Shown: one piece after another, positions 1 to 6,672 of the stretch | How the letters are laid out: each line of letters begins with the position of its first letter | How positions within the stretch are numbered: the stretch's first letter is position 1 | Assembly (NCBI GenBank): GCA_002407045.1 | Contig: DHKB01000043.1 | Location: 1-22,633, forward strand | Length of the DNA: 22,633 nucleotides | Origin: Candidatus Bruticola papionis | GTDB taxonomy: Bacteria > Vulcanimicrobiota > Xenobia > Xenobiales > Xenobiaceae | Reading direction: 5' to 3' | The notes under the pieces: model-generated | What the model was told of the DNA's origin: nothing | Databases searched by the model: none | Seen by the model: the letters and a program-made list of their open reading frames with translations, nothing else | Program-made: the position numbers and the translations under genes

Positions 1-1748
1 AGCCTGCTCCCGGTTACGGTCAGTCGCAATATTACAACAGGCCTCATGCTGCGGCTGGACAAGGGCCGCTCGATTTAAGCTTTAAGCAGGCCGGCCCCAA
101 GTTCGGTCAAGATTTAGTGGCCGCCAATTCTTCGTTAAAAACTGCTGCCCAAGCTGCAGCTGTAGCTGATGGTTTAATTGGCGGCGGTGGCGCTGCTACC
201 AATGCTGTGCCCCGGCAGGCTGTCTCTAAGGCGCAGGCTGAGCGTGTGCCAGCGGCTGCCCCAGCGTCTGGGGGGCCCGGCAACCGTGCGCCTGAAGGCG
301 CCGAGCCTGTCCAGAGTTCGCCTAGGCTCGGCGCGGAGGCCAAGGTGGCTGCTTCTCCTTTGCCAGAAATGGCTGAGCAGCAAACTATTGTCGGCCGGGC
401 CCCCGAAGTAGGGCAGCCGCAGCCTAAAGGCGCTGCTCCGAGCGCAGAGCTTGCTAGCAGGCCAGCCCCTGGACAGCGGCCCACAGTGCCTGGTGGGCCG
501 CCGCGTCCTGGTATGCCGCCTTCTCCCGGGCAGCCCCCTCAGCCTATGCCTGCTCCTGGTGCGCCTGGTTCGGTTGTGCCCGGAAGGCCCGAAGTTGCGC
601 CTATGGGCCAAGGCCATGCCACTTCTAGTGGCTCCGTTTCGGGAGCGCCAGTTCCTCCTATGCCAGGCGCACCTATCCAAGGGCAGGGGCAGCCTTTGGC
701 AGGCGGCTCGCCTAACGGCCGGGCGCCGCTTAGTGGGCCGTTTTCTGTAGAAATTGGCGACGGCTCCGATGCGGCGCCCGGAGCAGGCTTGGGCTCTGCG
801 CCAGCTAATGGCAGCGCAGCCTCGGAAAAGAGCGCTTCGGCGGAGTGGGGCAGCGCCATGTCTGCTAAATATGCTCGCAAAGCACCAGTTTTAGAAGGTG
901 GCAGCACTGTGCCTCCGCCGGAGGGCAAGGATAAGCGCAAGGAGACGGATGGCGCCATTCCCAAGGTTACTTGGGTATTGGTAGCGGGCATTCTTTTCTT
1001 GGCGATAGCTGTGTTTTTACTTATGGAAAATCATCAAGCTGTAGTGGGCGAAAACATGCCTCAAGCCAAAGAACAACAGCAATACGAAATTCCGCCTGCC
1101 TTAGTGGAAGAATATACTTCCAAAGATCCAGTCAGCAAACAAGCTGTACCCAACAATTCGCCTTATAGATTGGAAGTTTACGGGACGACTTTTGTCTTTG
1201 AAAATGAAGAAAACATGCGTGCTTTTGCCGATAATCCCACTAAATATGTCAAACCGCGCATCAAGCTGAAAATTAATAAAGGCGGCAGCACCGACGGCCA
1301 AACGCAAATCAATATTGTGGGCCCAGACGGGAGAGCCATTGTAGAAGGCATTACTGATGGTAGTGCTTTGCCTCAAGGCGACGAAGCTGACGAACCGACG
1401 GTAGAAAGTATTCCTGAAGATAACGCCAATAGTGGCGATAGTGGCAGTAGCGACTTTAATATTCCGCTTAGTCCTAAAAATGAAGGCGCTAACACTGAAA
1501 CTAATGCCCCGGCCAACACCACTGCGCCGGAAGCGAATGCTCAAGCACCTGCTGCCCAAAGCAATACTGCTGCGCCAGCGCCTAACAACGACAATAGCGG
1601 CAATATGAGCGCTGTGCCTCCAGTAGAGGGCAATTCTTCACTTTACGGAGAGGTACCGCCGCCGGAAAATCAAGCTGCGCCTTCAGCCAACGCGCCCGAG
1701 GCCAACACCAATGTAACCGACGAAGAGGTAGTGCCGCCTGGCTACTAG
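1..1748 (+). CDS. Pro/Gly/Ala-rich single-pass membrane protein with a YHS-like domain (5' truncated)
   Basis: The frame is open to the first base of the window, so the gene starts upstream; the GTG at 117 is just an internal valine. The first 310 or so codons are low-complexity Pro/Gly/Ala/Gln, probably disordered, and by eye much richer in GC than the rest. One hydrophobic helix follows at about nt 966-1030 (VTWVLVAGILFLAIAVFLL), then a folded stretch at about nt 1105-1250. This runs DPVSKQAV, then YRLEVYGTTFVFENEENMRAFADNPTKYV, which has the shape of a YHS domain (DPV..., Y.G..Y.F, F..NP..Y) but lacks the cysteines of metal-binding members. The C-terminal ~150 residues are acidic and Asn/Pro/Ala-rich, again likely disordered. 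No signal peptide can be judged because the N-terminus is missing. Function unknown. A terminator follows directly. Confidence 0.8.
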   Translation, partial: PAPGYGQSQYYNRPHAAAGQGPLDLSFKQAGPKFGQDLVAANSSLKTAAQAAAVADGLIGGGGAATNAVPRQAVSKAQAERVPAAAPASGGPGNRAPEGAEPVQSSPRLGAEAKVAASPLPEMAEQQTIVGRAPEVGQPQPKGAAPSAELASRPAPGQRPTVPGGPPRPGMPPSPGQPPQPMPAPGAPGSVVPGRPEVAPMGQGHATSSGSVSGAPVPPMPGAPIQGQGQPLAGGSPNGRAPLSGPFSVEIGDGSDAAPGAGLGSAPANGSAASEKSASAEWGSAMSAKYARKAPVLEGGSTVPPPEGKDKRKETDGAIPKVTWVLVAGILFLAIAVFLLMENHQAVVGENMPQAKEQQQYEIPPALVEEYTSKDPVSKQAVPNNSPYRLEVYGTTFVFENEENMRAFADNPTKYVKPRIKLKINKGGSTDGQTQINIVGPDGRAIVEGITDGSALPQGDEADEPTVESIPEDNANSGDSGSSDFNIPLSPKNEGANTETNAPANTTAPEANAQAPAAQSNTAAPAPNNDNSGNMSAVPPVEGNSSLYGEVPPPENQAAPSANAPEANTNVTDEEVVPPGY

Positions 1749-1769
1749 GTGACCGTAAAGGTGACTGAA

Positions 1770-1811
1770 AAAATGCTCTGCAAACATGGAAGTTTGCGGA
1801 GCATTTTTTTG
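1770..1811 (+). terminator. Intrinsic terminator after the YHS-like membrane protein gene
   Basis: A 14-bp stem (1772-1785 with 1792-1805, one G-T wobble) has a 6-nt loop and is followed by a run of T. It begins about 22 nt after the stop codon. Confidence 0.9.
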
Positions 1812-1886
1812 TAAACAGAGCGGCAGAGTGATGGCAAAATCGACAAAAGCAGGAGAAAGAGCAGACTTTGCATAATTTTGCAAGTC

Positions 1887-1900
1887 CCCGCTCGGGCGGG
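1887..1900 (+). other. GC-rich mini-hairpin just before the glutaredoxin ribosome-binding site
   Basis: CCCGC and GCGGG pair around a TCGG tetraloop in an otherwise AT-rich leader, ending a few bases before the presumed Shine-Dalgarno. It could influence initiation, and it sits within the alternative TTG-start frame. Role unproven. Confidence 0.4.
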
Positions 1901-1916
1901 TAGAAAGGCGGCTTGC

Positions 1917-2240
1917 GTGTCTAAATTTATGTTCACTGGCAAAGGCGTAGAGATCTACACTTGGGAACATTGCCCTTATTGCCAGCGTGCCAAGCACATT
2001 TTGGAAGGCGATCCGGGCGAAGCTTCTTTAGAAGATGGCGAGTATATAGAATATACCGAACATAAGATAGACGGTCTAGCCGAGGAAAGAGCCGATATGG
2101 CTGCGCATTGTGAAGGTCATGTTACTGTTCCTCAGGTTTTGATCGATGGTAAGCGCGTGGGCGGCTGCTTCGATTTAGTCAGTTTGGTTCAAACTAAAAC
2201 TTTTAGACAAGTTTTTGCCAATTATATTAAGAAAAAGTAA
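1917..2240 (+). CDS. Glutaredoxin-like thiol-disulfide oxidoreductase
   Basis: A small (107-residue) thioredoxin-fold protein. It has the dithiol active site CPYC (residues 19-22), preceded by a YTWEH strand, then the cis-proline motif TVPQVLIDG and the VGGCFDL glutathione-site region. Such proteins reduce disulfides or glutathionylated proteins in the cytoplasm. Between the active-site helix and the next strand there is an acidic insertion (about GDPGEASLEDGEYIEY), making the protein longer than typical ~85-residue glutaredoxins. The GTG at 1917 is chosen because AAAGGCGG lies just upstream; the frame also opens at a TTG at 1878, and an ATG at 1929 is possible. It has its own terminator, so it is probably monocistronic. 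It resembles GrxC, but the paralogue group cannot be fixed. Confidence 0.85.
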   Translation: MSKFMFTGKGVEIYTWEHCPYCQRAKHILEGDPGEASLEDGEYIEYTEHKIDGLAEERADMAAHCEGHVTVPQVLIDGKRVGGCFDLVSLVQTKTFRQVFANYIKKK

Positions 2241-2241
2241 G

Positions 2242-2273
2242 GCTTGAGAGAGCATTTCTCTTAAGCTTTTTTT
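2242..2273 (+). terminator. Intrinsic terminator after the glutaredoxin gene
   Basis: A 10-bp stem (2242-2251 with 2257-2266, one G-T pair) with a 5-nt loop, then seven T. It starts one base after the stop codon. Confidence 0.9.
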
Positions 2274-2330
2274 ATGCGTTGTGCTTTAGCGCATTTTGGC
2301 TGAGGCAAGCGCATAAGGAGGTTACTTACA

Positions 2331-2963
2331 GTGTCTGTGAATATCTTAAATCACCCTCTCATTCAGCACAAAATTACTTTATTGAGAGACGAGCGCACCG
2401 GTTCTAAAGATTTCCGTGAGTTAGTTTCGGAAATCGCCGCTTTAATGGCCTATGAAGCTTGCCGCGATTTGCCTGTGCAAGACGTCACTGTTAAAACTCC
2501 TATAACTACTACCGTAGGTAAAACTTTAGGTGGCAAAAAATTGGCTCTGGTACCTATTTTGCGAGCTGGCTTGGGCATGGTCTCTGGTATCGAAAGATTG
2601 ATTCCGGCAGCCAGAATTGGCCATATTGGTATGTACCGCAACGAAAAAACCTTAGAGCCAGTAGAATATTTTTGCAAAATGCCTGCCGATTTAACTGAGC
2701 GCGAAATTTTGCTCTTAGATCCTATGTTGGCTACTGGCGGTTCAGCTATCGCCGCTATTGGCGCTTTAATTAAGCGCGGAGCCGACATTAAGTCTATCAA
2801 GTTCCTTTGTTTAGTTTCGGCTCCCGAAGGTATTAAAAACCTCACTGAAGCTTATCCGCAATTGCAAATTTATACCGCTTCTGTAGATGAAAAGCTCAAT
2901 GAAAATGGCTATATCGTACCCGGTTTAGGTGATGCTGGCGACCGCATCTTTGGTACTATCTAA
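2331..2963 (+). CDS. upp: Uracil phosphoribosyltransferase
   Basis: Converts uracil and PRPP to UMP and pyrophosphate in the cytoplasm (pyrimidine salvage). The 210-residue length is normal for the family. Family marks visible in order are HPLIQHKITLLRD near the N-terminus, the PILRAGLGM segment, the PRPP-binding loop LLLDPMLATGGS around residues 127-138, and the C-terminal YIVPGLGDAGDR uracil-binding stretch. The GTG start at 2331 has a strong AAGGAGG (2315-2321) at a spacing of 9. The gene stands alone between two terminators. With tdk at 8687-9331 it gives the window two pyrimidine-salvage enzymes, though they are not linked. Confidence 0.97.
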   Translation: MSVNILNHPLIQHKITLLRDERTGSKDFRELVSEIAALMAYEACRDLPVQDVTVKTPITTTVGKTLGGKKLALVPILRAGLGMVSGIERLIPAARIGHIGMYRNEKTLEPVEYFCKMPADLTEREILLLDPMLATGGSAIAAIGALIKRGADIKSIKFLCLVSAPEGIKNLTEAYPQLQIYTASVDEKLNENGYIVPGLGDAGDRIFGTI

Positions 2964-3012
2964 AAAATATTTTGCGTAACGGCGCCAGATTTTAGCGCCT
3001 ATGTGAAGTAGG

Positions 3013-3051
3013 GGAGCTGCGGCTGCTCCGAGCAGCGCGGTTCCTTTTTTT
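3013..3051 (+). terminator. Intrinsic terminator after upp
   Basis: A long stem with one bulged G: 3013-3020 pairs with 3037-3044 and 3022-3027 with 3031-3036, closed by a 3-nt loop and followed by seven T. A smaller hairpin (GGCGC at 2981, GCGCC at 2995) precedes it. Confidence 0.85.
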
Positions 3052-3081
3052 ATATAAAATTTTGTTAGAAACGGAGCGAAT

Positions 3082-3612
3082 ATGATTAGCTTAACTAAAA
3101 AAAGTAAAGCGGCTTGGGCCGTTGCCCTAAGCTTGGTTTTATTGGTAACTTTGGCTGCGCCTTGCTTAGCTTGGAAAAGTTCTCGCTTGGGAGTTTCTTT
3201 TATCCCTCCGCGCCATTGGAAGCAAATTGACGATGAACAGCATGAAGCTACTTTTATTGCTCCAGAAGAAGTGGGCCACCGCTCCGTTATCTCTTTAAAA
3301 GTAGTTGAACTGGAAGCAGCCGAGCCTGAAGGTAAAATGGCTGACGAACTTTCCGATAAATATATGGCCGCTTTGCAACAGCGCTTTACTCACTTCAAGC
3401 TTATTGGCGAAACTGACACTAAAGTAAATGGTCACTGGTGCCATCGTCTTACTTTTCGAGCTCAAGAAGACGAACACCATATGCAAATGACCAATGTCCT
3501 TTTTATTAAAGGCAAAAGGGCTTACAGCTTCTTGTACATGAGTAAGCCTGATACTTATAATAAACATGTAAAATCATTCGATAAGATGGTAAAAACGGTC
3601 AATTTTATTTAG
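3082..3612 (+). CDS. Secreted protein with a probable PsbP/DcrB-like fold
   Basis: A 176-residue protein with a clear signal peptide: a KKSK n-region, then the hydrophobic core AVALSLVLLVTLAAP and a likely signal peptidase I site near residue 30 (CLA before W). The Cys there follows a proline, so it is not a good lipobox. The mature part opens with LGVSFIPPRHWKQ, then a strand-rich region, then KVNGHWCHRLTFRA and a final helix ending KMVKTVNFI. This layout (short 'G-V-S-F-x-x-P-x-x-W' start, a strand pair with an 'NG' turn, a closing helix before 'F') is what DcrB/PsbP-like proteins show. It is shared with the lipoprotein encoded at 12898-13461. The function is not predictable. GGAG at 3073 supports the ATG. 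Monocistronic, with its own terminator. Confidence 0.75.
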   Translation: MISLTKKSKAAWAVALSLVLLVTLAAPCLAWKSSRLGVSFIPPRHWKQIDDEQHEATFIAPEEVGHRSVISLKVVELEAAEPEGKMADELSDKYMAALQQRFTHFKLIGETDTKVNGHWCHRLTFRAQEDEHHMQMTNVLFIKGKRAYSFLYMSKPDTYNKHVKSFDKMVKTVNFI

Positions 3613-3649
3613 TTCTGGCTTCCGAGCAGCCATATTTATGATTAATAAA

Positions 3650-3674
3650 AAGCGTCTTTTATAGGCGCTTTTTT
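3650..3674 (+). terminator. Intrinsic terminator after the secreted-protein gene
   Basis: AAGCGTC (3650-3656) pairs with GGCGCTT (3664-3670), including one T-G pair, across a 7-nt loop, and the T run continues beyond the stem. Confidence 0.8.
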
Positions 3675-3698
3675 GTTTGTATACGCAAGCAAAAAAAA

Positions 3699-3739
3699 TT
3701 ATAACGTTTTTATAACGCAATGCATATTGGATAATAACG
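3699..3739 (+). repeat. Phased TTATAACG direct repeats upstream of clpB
   Basis: TTATAACG occurs at 3699-3706 and 3710-3717, with a near copy TAATAACG at 3732-3739. The offsets are 11 and 22 bp, so all three face the same side of the helix. The last overlaps the -35 side of the predicted clpB promoter, suggesting a regulator-binding array. No match to the CIRCE element was seen. Confidence 0.45.
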
Positions 3740-3754
3740 TCTGCTGTTTATACT
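3727..3754 (+). promoter_or_regulatory. Predicted clpB promoter
   Basis: TTGGAT (3727-3732) and TATACT (3749-3754) are separated by 16 bp, close to the housekeeping sigma consensus, and lie 45 bp before the ATG. No distinct heat-shock sigma motif was recognised. Confidence 0.55.
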
Positions 3755-3798
3755 GATACCTAAGAAGAGAAAATTTGGAAGGAGCGAGCGTTGCATTT

Positions 3799-6399
3799 AT
3801 GCGTACAGATCGTTTTACTTTGAAAACACAAGAAGCTATCCGCACGGCTACGTCTATCGCCCAAGAAAATGGACAGCAGTCGCTGGAAACTCCTCACATT
3901 TTGATGGCTATGCTCAAGCAGCAAGATGACGGCTTGGCTTTGCCTATTTTGCAAAAGCTTGAAGCTCCGGCTGCTCAGATAGAGAAGGCTGTAGAGACAG
4001 CTATAAGCAAGCTTCCTAAAGTTGAGGGAGCTGGAAGCAGTGTTTACATGGGCAAGTCGGTAGAGACTATGCTCGATAAGGCTTGGAAAGAAGCCGAACG
4101 TTTAAAAGATGAATACCTTTCTGTTGAACATTTGCTTTTGGCTATGGTCAACAATGCTAATGACCCTGCCGGTCGTATCTTGCGCGAATTTGGCGTCACT
4201 CCCGACCGTTTGTTGCGCGTTTTGGTAGAAGTGCGTGGCTCGCAGCGCGTCACTGATGAAAACCCTGAAGCTAAATATCAGGCTCTGTCCCGTTATGGTC
4301 GTGACCTTACCGAGTTGGCCAGGCGTGGCAAGCTCGATCCTGTTATCGGTCGTGATGAAGAAATTCGCCGTTGCATTCAGGTTTTGTCTCGTCGTACTAA
4401 AAACAATCCTGTGCTTATCGGTGAACCTGGCGTAGGTAAAACCGCTATTGTAGAAGGTTTGGCCCGTCGTATTGTAGCTGGCGATGTGCCCGAAAGCTTA
4501 AAAGGACGCAAGCTCTTTGCTCTCGACTTAGGCGCTTTAATTGCTGGCGCCAAGTTTAGAGGCGAGTTTGAAGATAGATTCAAAGCTGTTCTGAAAGAAA
4601 TCACCTCTTCCAACGGTCAGATCATTCTCTTTATCGATGAGTTGCACACTTTGGTAGGCGCTGGCGCCGCTGAAGGTGCCGTCGATGCGGCCAATATGCT
4701 TAAGCCGGCTTTGGCTCGAGGCGAATTGCGTACCGTCGGTGCTACTACCTTAGACGAGTACCGCAAGTATATTGAAAAAGATGCTGCTTTAGAGCGTCGA
4801 TTCCAGCCCGTCTATGTCGGTGAACCTTCCGTAGAAGACGCGATTGCTATTTTGCGTGGCTTGAAAGAAAAGTACGAAGTGCACCACGGCGTGCGCATTA
4901 CCGACTCGGCTATTGTAGCTTCGGTAATTCTTTCTAACCGTTATATCTCCGACCGCTTCTTGCCCGATAAAGCCGTCGACCTTATCGATGAAGCTGCCTC
5001 TAAGTTGCGTATCGAGATCGACTCTATGCCTATGGAAATAGATGAAGTAGAGCGCCGTATTACTCAATTGGAGATCGAGCGTCAGGCTCTTGCCAAAGAG
5101 AAGGACGAAGCTTCTAAAGAGCGTTTAGATAAGTTGGAAGCCGAGTTGGCTGAGTGCAAGGAAAAGTCTGCTCATATGAAGGCTCGTTGGAGCATGGAAA
5201 AAGAGCAAATTGAGCAAATCAGCAGCTTGAAAGCTCAATTAGAACAAGCCACCAACGATGCCGAATTAGCTGAACGTCGTGGCGATTTGGCTAAGGCCGC
5301 CGAGTTGCGCTACGGTACTACTGCTACGCTTAAGAAGCAAATCGAAGAAGCTACTAAGAAGCTCCAAGAGTTGCAAAAGAATGGCAAATACCTCAAGCAG
5401 CAAGTTGAAGAAGAGGATGTGGCTTCTATCGTCTCTCGTTGGACTGGTATTCCTGTCACTCGTTTAATGGAAGGCGAGATTCAGAAATTGGTCCATATGG
5501 AAGATCGCTTGCATGAACGCGTAGTTGGCCAAGATGAAGCTGTAGAAGCTGTCTCCAAAGCTGTGCGTCGTTCTCGAGCTGGAGTAGCTGATCCCAACCG
5601 TCCTGTAGGTGTATTCCTCTTCTTAGGCCCTACTGGTGTAGGTAAAACCGAATTGGCTCGCGCTTTAGCCGACTTCCTCTTTGATGATGAGCGAGCTATG
5701 GTACGTCTGGATATGTCGGAATATCAAGAGAAACATACTGTAGCTAGAATGATTGGTGCTCCTCCTGGATATGTCGGTTACGACGAGGGTGGTCAGCTTA
5801 CCGAAGCTGTGCGCAGACGTCCTTATTCGGTAGTGCTCTTCGATGAAATTGAAAAAGCTCACCCAGATGTATTTAATGTGCTGCTCCAGGTTATGGAAGA
5901 TGGTCGTTTGACCGATGGTCAAGGACGTACGGTCGATTTCCGCAATACTATCATGGTTATGACTTCCAATGTCGGTTCAGAATGGTTGTTAAATGACAAT
6001 CTTAGCGATACGGAAGTAGATAGACGCATCGATGAAGCTTTGGCTAGTAAGTTCAAACCCGAATTCCTCAACCGTATCGATGAAATTATTCACTTCCATA
6101 GATTGAATAAGACTGCTCTCAAGTCTATTGTCGACATTCAGTTGAAGAATGTGGGTAAACGTCTGGTGGATAAGAACATCACTCTGGACGTGGAAGATAA
6201 GGCTAAAGAGTTCTTGACCAACGTAGGTTGCGACGAAGCTTTCGGCGCTCGTCCTCTCAAGAGAGCTATTCAGCGCTACTTGCTTGACAAGTTGTCTCTG
6301 GAAATTTTGGAAGGCAAAGTTAAACCCGGTGAAAAGGTTAAAGTTGAAGTCAGTAAATCTGGCGAAGGCTTGAACTTCGTACCGGAAAAGGTCAGCTAA
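3799..6399 (+). CDS. clpB: ATP-dependent protein disaggregase ClpB
   Basis: Hexameric Hsp100 chaperone that pulls proteins out of aggregates with DnaK, in the cytoplasm. At 866 residues it is full length. The order is: N domain (residues 1-145); first AAA+ module with Walker A GEPGVGKT (208-215), Walker B LFIDELHTLVGAG and sensor GATTLDEYR; the ClpB-specific coiled-coil M domain (about 400-525), which separates it from ClpA; then a second AAA+ module with Walker A GPTGVGKT (610-617), Walker B VVLFDEIEKAHPDV and the C-terminal GARPLKRAIQRY sensor-2 region. The ATG at 3799 gives the family start MRTDRFTLKTQEAI; the frame extends 8 codons back to a TTG. The Shine-Dalgarno AAGGAG (3779-3784) is unusually far, 14 nt, from the ATG. 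Monocistronic. Confidence 0.98.
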   Translation: MRTDRFTLKTQEAIRTATSIAQENGQQSLETPHILMAMLKQQDDGLALPILQKLEAPAAQIEKAVETAISKLPKVEGAGSSVYMGKSVETMLDKAWKEAERLKDEYLSVEHLLLAMVNNANDPAGRILREFGVTPDRLLRVLVEVRGSQRVTDENPEAKYQALSRYGRDLTELARRGKLDPVIGRDEEIRRCIQVLSRRTKNNPVLIGEPGVGKTAIVEGLARRIVAGDVPESLKGRKLFALDLGALIAGAKFRGEFEDRFKAVLKEITSSNGQIILFIDELHTLVGAGAAEGAVDAANMLKPALARGELRTVGATTLDEYRKYIEKDAALERRFQPVYVGEPSVEDAIAILRGLKEKYEVHHGVRITDSAIVASVILSNRYISDRFLPDKAVDLIDEAASKLRIEIDSMPMEIDEVERRITQLEIERQALAKEKDEASKERLDKLEAELAECKEKSAHMKARWSMEKEQIEQISSLKAQLEQATNDAELAERRGDLAKAAELRYGTTATLKKQIEEATKKLQELQKNGKYLKQQVEEEDVASIVSRWTGIPVTRLMEGEIQKLVHMEDRLHERVVGQDEAVEAVSKAVRRSRAGVADPNRPVGVFLFLGPTGVGKTELARALADFLFDDERAMVRLDMSEYQEKHTVARMIGAPPGYVGYDEGGQLTEAVRRRPYSVVLFDEIEKAHPDVFNVLLQVMEDGRLTDGQGRTVDFRNTIMVMTSNVGSEWLLNDNLSDTEVDRRIDEALASKFKPEFLNRIDEIIHFHRLNKTALKSIVDIQLKNVGKRLVDKNITLDVEDKAKEFLTNVGCDEAFGARPLKRAIQRYLLDKLSLEILEGKVKPGEKVKVEVSKSGEGLNFVPEKVS

Positions 6400-6436
6400 A
6401 GTAGGCTGACGAGTCTGAATCTAGGTCGATTTAGAC
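6391..6436 (+). other. Two tandem hairpins over and after the clpB stop codon
   Basis: GTCAGC (6391-6396) and GCTGAC (6405-6410) form a perfect stem whose loop contains the clpB stop codon. GTCTGAATC (6413-6421) and GATTTAGAC (6428-6436) form a second stem with one wobble. Neither has a T tail. They precede the true terminator and may be 3'-end protection or processing structures. Confidence 0.5.
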
Positions 6437-6444
6437 TAATGTAG

Positions 6445-6494
6445 AGCCCGGCTAGTTGCCTCTTTAAAAGAACAACCAGCCGGGCTTTTTTTTT
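6445..6494 (+). terminator. Strong intrinsic terminator after clpB
   Basis: A 14-bp stem (6445-6458 with 6473-6486, one mismatch) with a 14-nt loop, followed by eight T. Confidence 0.95.
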
Positions 6495-6588
6495 GTAAAC
6501 ATATACTTAAAATGTACTTATTGTTAGCTATGGTACCTTTATATTATTTTTAAACTTTTTGTATTGCTTATTTATGTAACAGGGATAA

Positions 6589-6657
6589 ATGCAACTCCAA
6601 CGAACACGCAATGCTTGTTTAAGCGCTTATTTAGGCGTCTTACTCTCATTTAAATAG
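6589..6657 (+). CDS. Possible 22-codon leader peptide upstream of the mosaic lipoprotein gene
   Basis: An ATG at 6589, preceded by AGGG at 6581-6584, opens a 22-codon frame starting MQLQRTRN and ending in the hydrophobic SAYLGVLLSFK. Its TAG stop (6655-6657) overlaps the AGAGGAG Shine-Dalgarno of the next gene and lies 15 nt before that ATG, an arrangement that would allow translational coupling. The Shine-Dalgarno spacing (4-5 nt) is short, and a frame this small can occur by chance. An imperfect promoter (TTGTTA at 6521, TATTAT at 6542) is the only upstream candidate seen. Confidence 0.25.
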   Translation: MQLQRTRNACLSAYLGVLLSFK

Positions 6658-6672
6658 AGGAGTGCTTAGTCT

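Noticed and set aside
117..119. GTG as the start of the first gene
   Set aside because: The same frame is open back to base 3 with continuous Pro/Gly/Gln-rich sequence, and no Shine-Dalgarno precedes the GTG.
107..991. Several long minus-strand and alternative-frame open frames across the first kilobase
   Set aside because: They are shadows of a GC-rich Pro/Gly/Ala coding region, are themselves low complexity, and have no ribosome-binding sites.
2274..2314. Alternative pairing of ATGCG with two CGCAT copies in the upp leader as an attenuator
   Set aside because: Only 5 bp per stem, within the reach of chance, and no PyrR-type binding sequence or leader terminator was seen.
6495..6672. Recent insertion or mobile element at the mosaic lipoprotein gene
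   Set aside because: No terminal inverted repeats, target-site duplication or transposase remnant was seen on either side of the gene.
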